Part shown: in pieces, positions 57,279 to 64,000 of the stretch
Layout: every line of letters begins with the position of its first letter
Position numbering within the stretch: position 1 is the first letter of the stretch
From: Tillandsia leiboldiana
Lineage: Eukaryota > Streptophyta > Magnoliopsida > Poales > Bromeliaceae
Assembly (NCBI GenBank): GCA_029204045.2
Contig: CM055063.1
Location: 38,535,562 to 38,599,561, forward strand
Direction of reading: 5' to 3'
Length of the DNA: 64,000 nucleotides
Translations under genes and position numbers: made by a program
Notes under the pieces: generated by a model
The model's input: only the letters and a program-made list of their open reading frames with translations
Database searches by the model: none
Told to the model about the DNA's origin: nothing

Positions 57279-58574
57279 TCCTCCCCCACTAAAAGGAGTT
57301 TCGTCCACGAAACAAGAAAAATAACAAACAGACGTACCTCAACCGGTAGCCTCGAACAGGAAGGGGTAGATATCTCTCATCACTATCTCCAGCTCCCAAG
57401 TAGCCTCACGCTCCTCGTGATTGCTCCACAAGAGCTTCACCTACGGAATGGCCCGATTGCGCAATTTCCTCACCTCACGAGCAAGAATTCGCAACGGGCG
57501 CTCCTCAACCAAGATCCTCGCCGACCTCCAAAGAAGTGAAGTCAATCACGTGCGACGGGTCTAAAACATATCTCCTCAGAGCCGAGACGTGGAAAACGTC
57601 GTGAACTCCGGCCAGGCGTGGAGGAAGGGCAACTCTATAAGCCACGGGGCCTACTCTCTCGAGTACCTCGAAGGGTCCAAAAAAATGGGGACTGAGCTTC
57701 CCACTAACTCCAAATCTCCGGACACCTTTCGAAGGCGAGACCTTCAAGAAGACATGATCACCAATTCGAAATTCTAGGTCTCGCCGCTGAGTATTAGCGT
57801 AGCTCCTCTGACGACTGTGGGCTATCTCAAGATGTCGGCGAACTAATCTGACTTTCTCCTCTGCCTCCAACAGTAAATCCGGTCACAAAGTCCTCCTCTC
57901 ACCCACGTCACTCCAATACAAGGGCGACCGACACTTGCGTCCATACAACGCCTCGAACGGAGCCATCTGAATGCTCGCCTGATAGCTGTTGTTGTACGCA
58001 AACTCAACCCATGCTAAGTGCCGGTACCGCTCTCCTCTAAATCCATAACGCACGCTCTCAACATATCCTCGATGGTCTGTATGGTGCGCTTAAACTGTCC
58101 ATCGGTCTATGGGTGGAACGCTGTGCTAAATCAGGACTGGGTCCCCAAGGCCGACTGTAGACTCCCCCACTAAAAGCGATACAACCTCGGGTCCCCAACA
58201 GAAATAATCGAGGCGGGTACACCGCGCAACTTAACCTCCTCATCCAAAAATCAAAGAGCAAAATGCTCCAATGACCAAGTCATCTGTACAAGCAAGAAGT
58301 GTGCAGACTTGGTGAGTCTATCCACGATAACCCAGATAGCAACCGCTCCCGTCTGTGCTCTCAGCAAACCAGTGACAAAAATCCACCGTGACGTGGTCCC
58401 ACTTCCACTCGGAAATTGGAAGACTTTGTAACTTGCCAGCAGGGACCCGGTGCTCTGCCTTCACTTGCTGTCAAGTTAAACAGTGAGCCACAAATCTTCC
58501 AATGTCCCGCTTCATTCCGGACCACCAGAAGTGTGCCCTGAGGTCCTTATACATCCTAGTACCGCCAAGATGAA
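57279..58574 (-). pseudogene. Gypsy integrase and pol C-terminus, reversed
   Basis: On the minus strand, from high to low coordinates, translated pieces give the start of the integrase (HFWWSGMKRDIGRFV, KWDHVTVDF), a decayed catalytic core (TAFHPIDGQFKRTIQTIEDMLR, the usual TDGQSERTIQ region) and a good 122-codon open piece at 57505-57870 with RDLEFRIGDHVFLKVSPSKG, KLSPHFFGPFEVLERVG and VFHVSALRRYVLDPSHVI. This is the typical tail of Tekay/Del-type pol. Frameshifts and stops separate the parts. The usual catalytic Asp at the start of the core can still be seen but the protein cannot be made. It joins the LTR through a polypurine tract. Confidence 0.85.
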
Positions 58575-58793
58575 TGTTAAGGAATTTGTTTTGGCGCATT
58601 TCGTGAAAGTATTAAGTCTTGAAGATTGAAGATGAAGAAGTTTGGATCATATAACTCAATCTCAAGAAAGAAGAATTCAAAAGGATCAGGTATGTTTAAC
58701 TAATTATTTTTGGTGATCTGAATACTTCTTATAGTGTGGAAACACTTGGATGAATTTTTAATTGCATAAAAATCAAAAACTAGACATGGGACA
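58575..58793 (+). repeat. Start of a third copia LTR
   Basis: TGTTAAGGAATTTGTTTTGG and the next 219 bases match the Sirevirus-like LTR start. It is then cut by the gypsy LTR at 58794. Whether it is a solo LTR or a whole element cannot be seen in the window. Confidence 0.85.
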
Positions 58794-61636
58794 TGTGAGG
58801 ACCTGGATCCCCACGACGAGACTGCTGTTGCATCTACAGCTTCGGGAGGCCTATGCGGCGCGTCGACGGGATTTGTGCACAATTTGGACACAAGTGGGGG
58901 GACTTCGGGCTTAAATGGATCACGTGGGTGATCAGATGGCCCCGTCGAATGCTTGGAAGTGGTTTTGCGCGCAATGGATGTTAAAATTGGGCTCAGCGTG
59001 AAGTTTGGACAAAAGAACACCTTTCCGGATGCCTTCGGCAATTTTTAGAGTTGGAATTTGGCAAATCGGACTTCGGATTAGGATTCAGCGCGCGAAAACG
59101 ATGAAAATGGACTATTCACTTGTATTTTTCGGAGCCCGGATGACGCGCGCAATTTTCGAGGCATCTTGGTACTGTTCCGGCGGCGGCGGGCAGCGGCGGC
59201 GGCGGCGGGCAGCGGCGGCAGCGGCGGAGCGCGGCGCGGGCAGGAGCGGGCAGGTGCGCGGTCCACCGCGGAGGCGTGCACCGGTCGCGGGCCACGTGGC
59301 GGATCCCGGTTGGCCGGCGCAGGGGGCGCGGTCCACGGGAAATGGCGCGGTGTACGGTGGACTAGAGGGCTGGACACGTGGCGGCTTATGATTTGTCAGT
59401 GCTGTGGACCCGGTTCACGGAGTGTGTGTGGGTGGCCTCGGGGCGCGTGCCTGGCAGGGGGGCGCAGGCGGCGGTGACAGCGCGCACGTGGGCGTGGCAG
59501 GGACGCGTTGACTGGGTGCGTGCCACGTGTCGGCTGTGCAGCGAGCCACGTGTCGTGCGGTGGTTGGGCTGGTTTGCTGTCGCCTGTTTGGCGGGCGACG
59601 TGGAGGCCCAGGAAAGATTCGGGCTGCAACAGTGCGCGCCCAGTTGGGTTTCGGGCTGCTATAGTACGCGCCCGAAAGTCCCAGCGCCCGAAAATTTGGG
59701 ACATATCCGGTATTATTTGAATTGTTTCTGGAGCCTATTTAAAGACCCGAGCCTTCTTTTTCCTCCTCTTTTTCGCGTTTCTGAGCTTCAAAACGCCATG
59801 GCACCTTACGCAAAGATGATCCCCGAGTTATGCTGCTTCCATCTGCAAAGTTTTGAGATTTTTTGGTGGCACGCTTATCGAGGTTTCCGTTTTACGGCGC
59901 GGCGCGACGCTCGTCCTTTTGGGTTCCCCTTCGTCGCGTTTCGGTGCGCGAGCTCCCCCGGCCTACTCCGACCACCTTTTCGAGTGATTTCTTCGCCGCT
60001 GGATCCGCGACGGACAGATCTACGATCTAGGTATTTTCAGCTTTCCCTCATTTCGTGCTTTTCGAGGTGTTTGTTCGAGCTTACTATGACCCCATTTCTG
60101 TGATGGAGTTTTGGACAGCGGCATGGTCTTTCGGCGATATCTCCGCAACCGGGCATCGTATGGCGACGTGCTTATACACTTTTTTTATCTACTCGACGCA
60201 AGGAATATCACAATATTTTTCTTGGATTTTTCTGAGTTTTGCCCGAAGGTATATGTTCTTCCCCTTATCTGTAAATGGAATTACAGTTATGTTGCTGTGT
60301 GGTTTTGCGCACCTGTACTGTGGAATTTGTAACTCGGCCTACGGGGCTCGGAATTGGTCGTGCAGGTACTCGTTTCGAAAGTATCGACGCGAGGATTGCT
60401 TTGATATTTTTATTGGTTTTTTCTGGGCACTTTCTGCAGGTGAAAACTGCACGTCTTTGGGACTGTTTTCTGATGTTGTATATGTGGATTATTTTTGGAA
60501 TAAAAGTGTAATGTTGGACCTTATTGATGTACCCAGGGGTGTTTACAAGTGTTGCTGGACCCGATGGATCTGTAGACTTTGATTGCGGGGTACTTTTAGT
60601 TGTTTGGAGCCAAGGCTTGCGCGGCATGTACCGAGGATGCAGTTTCGGCAGAATTTGGACTGTGGGCGTCTGCGCTCTTCACCGACTTCAGGTTTGCCTT
60701 GGTTTAAGCGCTTCAGGTGGGTGGGCTTAATAGTGGTAACTGTATAAGCTATTTATGTTATGACGAATATAAGTGCACTTGTGGGGATGTCACCCCTCTA
60801 TGACTGATGCATGCATGTTTAGGGTACATGGTTTATGTTTGTAAGGTAGGTAAGCTTGATAATGATATTTGAATAAATGATTGCAGCAATAGTATTTATG
60901 AGGTATACTGAGGACTTGCATGACTTGGGCATCTATGTGATGATTAGTGTAAGCTTACCTAGGATAATGTTACCCTATGAGATTATGTAACATGCCATGT
61001 TAGCACATAGCCTTTCATGTGGTTGGTTTATGCTTTGGGATAGGATTTTGTAGCTATGTGCGAATTTTCACTCTGAGGAGTTATTGTAATCGAGGATTAC
61101 GATCAGGTGTAGGCATGTGGTTTACTTTCTATATCATTCTTGAGGACAAATGCATGCTTGTATGGACATATAGTTAGGCCACCTTTTATTGCTACACTAC
61201 TTATTGGAACTTGACTTAGGAGAAACCATGCTTTTCCTTTCTCCTTCTTGTTAGTCAGGTGGTCAGTGTTGCTCGGGTTCGAGCAGGGGTCTGGGTAGTG
61301 TAGTTGGGACTTCGTGTTTGGGACAGGTTGGATTAGTTGTGGGGCTTTGCGGCAACCGCGGATATTGGGCGGTTGACCGGATGCTTATCTATGCACCAGA
61401 TTTGGGTATCAGTTTTCTCTTGTGGATGGAGTTTCCCACTTATCGTTTAGTTGCATCCGATTGAGATCGGGCATTTCCTTTAGTGGATGAGTTTTCCCAC
61501 TTTGATCAGAGTCGTGATCCAGTCCTGCTATATAGAGATACTTGTGAGACATTGATTACAGAGATACTTTACTCGTGTGGGTCGCTCCCCTCGAGTGCCA
61601 CTCCGGAGTAGGCTTTTGACCGTGACGGGTCGGTCA

Positions 61637-61740
61637 GTTGGTGAGTTGTGAGTGATGACAGAGTTGGTGAGTTGTGAGTGATGACAGAGTTGGTGAGTTG
61701 TGAGTGATGACAGAGTTGGTGCGTTGTGAGTGATGACAGA
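61637..61740 (+). repeat. 26-bp minisatellite, four units
   Basis: Units GTTGGTGAGTTGTGAGTGAT plus GACAGA start at 61637, 61663, 61689 and 61715, almost without differences. This suggests a recent expansion in this LTR. Confidence 0.9.
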
Positions 61741-62789
61741 GCAGGCAGTACTGGGTTTTATATCGGTTCATTTGATTGGGTTTATTTCGGTCAGATACTT
61801 TTATTGTTGCACTCGTGCCAGGGGGACCGAGTGGAGTCTAGTAGCCGTGTTTAGACCAGTGCTAGTGTTGTTGGGAACCGTCTGGGGATCGACGGTTGTC
61901 CCAAGGTCATTGTGAGTTGTTAACCGTTGTGCGAGAGGCTTGGTGATCTTGAGTTTATCCGTTCTGAGAGAGAGCGTGGATTTTGACTATAGCCTGCATG
62001 AGCCACTACTCGATAGCGAGTTAGTCTGTTTGGACGCCCTATGTAATCCCTACCCGTCAGCGGGAGGTGGTCGTAGGTGGGGCGCAGGTTTGACTGGACG
62101 CGATGTGGCAGTCAGCTCGATTGGGTCGATTGAGCACCTCGTGTGCGAGTGTTGCGTATCTTTATTAGAGTTTGCCCCATTTGAGCATTTAGATAGAGGC
62201 ATGGTAGCTGTTGAGAGTCTCCAGCTTTCCTATTTCAGTCTTTACTGCTTTGGTCATTTTATGTCTCTTGAGGACTTAGTGGGCAGACCGTCAGGTCTGG
62301 CGGTGGTACCCACTGAGAACTCCCTTTTTGGGTGTAGTTCTCACACCCTTTGGGGGTCTTCCCCCTCCTTTTTCCTTCCTCTCCCTTGTTTTGCAGAGTC
62401 TTATCGGGTGTTGCGGATTCTGCGGTTGTTGTTCGAGGCGAGGGAGTCGCGAGCTAGATCCCTACCCGTCGTTGGAGAGTAGCGGTACCTCTTCAGAGGA
62501 GATCTTCAGTAGATTAGTTGTTTTATTTTCTTCCTCTTTTGAGAGACTGATGTAGTGAGGATTTTCTATGTATTGAGAGACTGTACACTGTTGTATTTAT
62601 TGGAGATACCTCCCGGTTGGGTTCAGAGCTTGTAATTGAGGATATTGTACGATTATCACTTTTGGGAGGTGGACATTGTTGTTTTATTTCCAGTTGTACA
62701 GTGATTGATTTTAGTTATACAACAGGTTTTTATTTATAGCTCTGATATCTGTTTAGCTGTAGTACTTTTCTTGCAGGTAGGACGCTTCG

Positions 62790-62853
62790 CCTATGCAGGT
62801 TGGCATAGGTGGCGGATCTGTTGGCGAGCCCGGGTCGCAGTTTCGACCCCGGG
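62790..62853 (+). other. Terminal LTR hairpins
   Basis: CCTATGC (62790-62796) pairs with GCATAGG (62803-62809). CCCGGGTCG (62829-62837) pairs with CGACCCCGGG (62844-62853) with one bulged C. The last stem ends 8 bases before the LTR end and about 16 bases before the primer-binding site. Confidence 0.65.
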
Positions 62854-62861
62854 GCGTGACA

Positions 62862-63380
62862 GATTAGAGTGGTATCAGAGCCTAGGTTGTAGGTCATGGT
62901 GGACTTAGAAACCCTAGGCTTATGGTTTGACCCTTGGTTGACTTCGTGAGAGTCGTGATTTTTAGCGAGAGTCCTGATTGAGTTTTATACCTCTCCCCAG
63001 GGACGGTTAGAGAGATTGGCATGTTTATTCTCCTAAGTGATTATGTTGGCTGCAGACAACATAATGCTGTGGTACGGGTGACATGCTTTAGACTTTCGCT
63101 GGATTGGGTCGAGCGCTGTTTTGTGTTGTTTTGTGGTTTCATCGTGGCGAGCGGTGTCTCCCCGACGCTGGGTTTTGACCCGTGTGCATCCTGTCATAGT
63201 AGTTGAGCTTGAGCAGTTGGTTTTGGGCCGGATACCCGGATTGAGGTCAGAGAACTCCGGACCCAGATGACAGGTTTATCTGAGGTTTACCAGCGGCTGA
63301 GTGAGCAGCTGGTCTTGGTGACACAGTTGTCGGGGCACTGAGTAACCCTCTCTGTGCCAGTGTTTTGTGTCGAGGCACCG
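62862..63380 (+). other. Gypsy leader region
   Basis: This is an untranslated leader similar to 21562-22200, with GCTGCAGACAACATAA and one copy of GTGACACAGTTGTCGG. No start of gag is reached before the next insertion at 63381. Confidence 0.75.
62870..62881 (+). promoter_or_regulatory. Primer-binding site, tRNA-Met type
   Basis: TGGTATCAGAGC lies after GATTAGAG, 8 bases past the LTR end. Confidence 0.9.
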
Positions 63381-64000
63381 TGTAGTAATCCAGAATTATA
63401 AAACCTCTATTTGCTTTTAAAGATGTTAAATTATTAATTTTTGGCAAAAGTGGAGAGATAGTGGGTCAATAGTGGGCCCAGAAATATCGACTTTTGATCG
63501 GGGTCTGATTTGGAAAATCCGAGATCACCATTGCGATCGTCTCGTCGAAACATAGAAGTTTCATATTCATATGTTTTCGATCCGACGGTCGGATCTTCCA
63601 GAAATCAGAAATCAAAAAGCGGGCCCCGCGACTTAAAGTGAATAGTAACCCTCGATTTTTAATCCCTCGCACGCACTAACGGCCAAACTACTATCTGGGA
63701 TTTTAACATAGGAGTATGAGTAATGGATCCTAGCTAATTTCGACGTTCTGAGCGCAATGGCACTGACGGATTTCGCGTTTGGCGACCCGGGTGCATCGAA
63801 GTGCGCGCCACGCGCGATAATTCGACGAACTTTATGGAACGACTTTTAATCCGAGCGTCGAACAAACCAAACAAACACGCTACCTGACAGGTCTCGACGA
63901 GCCGGACGTCGTGGCGAAGTCCGCTTCACAATTCGGCGAACGGATTTTCTCGAAATGCGTGAAATGCACCAAAAAATGGGTATTTCGTAAAATTGTTAAT
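63381..64000 (+). mobile_element. Probable start of another LTR (runs off window)
   Basis: The leader homology ends at CACCG and a new sequence starts TGTAGTAATCCAGAATTATA, a start typical of plant gypsy LTRs. It contains CGATCCGACGGTCGGATC-type palindromic sequence. The other end is not in the window, so the call rests on the start and the loss of leader similarity. Confidence 0.55.

Larger units (their letters stand above)
53926..58574 (-). mobile_element. Reverse-oriented gypsy element, 3' end
   Basis: A 3,353-bp 3' LTR (53926-57278) and adjoining pol end (57279-58574) lie on the minus strand. The junction has the reverse of TAGTGGGGGAGGA, a polypurine tract, immediately before TGTAGTGGTCC. 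The rest of the element is beyond the copia LTR that entered at 58575 and is not in the window. Confidence 0.85.
58794..62861 (+). repeat. 4.07-kb 5' LTR of a gypsy element
   Basis: It runs from TGTGAGGACCTGGATCC to CCCCGGGGCGTGACA and is followed by a primer-binding site, so it is a 5' LTR and not solo. It contains a GC-rich block with five CACGTG boxes (59293, 59375, 59485, 59524 and 59547), a TATA-like CTATTTAAAG (59735-59744), the conserved CTCGTGTGGGTCGCTCC block (61572), a 26-bp minisatellite and the two terminal hairpins. A right-hand duplication cannot be checked because the element runs out of the window. No gene is seen. Confidence 0.88.

Overview
This window looks like a heterochromatic, repeat-only stretch of a flowering-plant nuclear genome. 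I see no host gene, tRNA, rRNA or CRISPR array. Nearly every base belongs to LTR retrotransposons stacked inside one another. The evidence is plant initiator-tRNA-Met primer-binding sites (TGGTATCAGAGC at 16975, 21569 and 62870), TG...CA LTR ends with 5-bp target duplications, Ty1/copia (Sirevirus-like) gag, pol and a third ORF, and several decayed Ty3/gypsy (Tekay-like) gag/pol sets. The species cannot be named from this sequence.

Layout. 1-1095 is a decayed gypsy gag/protease piece. 1096-13699 is the 3' half of a Sirevirus-like copia element (copy 1: RNase H, broken third ORF, 3' LTR). Its LTR is split by a reverse-oriented solo LTR (5662-12665), which is itself split by another solo LTR (6452-9597, exact CACAA duplication). 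13700-15676 and 46053-47555 are two halves of one decayed gypsy element, separated by a complete Sirevirus-like element (copy 2, 15677-46052, two 1,296-bp LTRs, GATGC duplication). Copy 2 carries two large insertions in gag: a degenerate gypsy element with 3.8-kb LTRs (17771-30323, one LTR holding a solo LTR at 24252-27189), and a 6.4-kb solo LTR (30982-37397, exact ATGAC duplication) containing a ~2.1-kb inverted repeat. 47556-58574 is a mosaic of forward LTRs cut by reverse-oriented LTRs, plus a reversed gypsy integrase piece. 58575-64000 holds the start of a third copia LTR, interrupted by a 4.07-kb gypsy LTR with its leader, interrupted in turn by the start of yet another LTR.

How the parts work together. 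Copia copy 2 keeps a 1,011-codon pol and an intact 489-codon third ORF (hydrophobic N-terminus, plant-transposon-type central domain, C-terminal coiled coil). The third ORF sits behind an LTR-like promoter module and a predicted 384-bp intron. Gag is split in three and there is one in-frame TGA just before the protease active site, so this copy could move only with help.

The observations I rate highest are: the second promoter plus intron in front of the third ORF; the giant inverted repeat with a promoter pointing through both arms; a pair of hairpins at the 3' end of unrelated-looking gypsy LTRs whose stems change in a compensatory way; and repeated G-box plus CCAAT modules upstream of the gypsy LTR TATA boxes.
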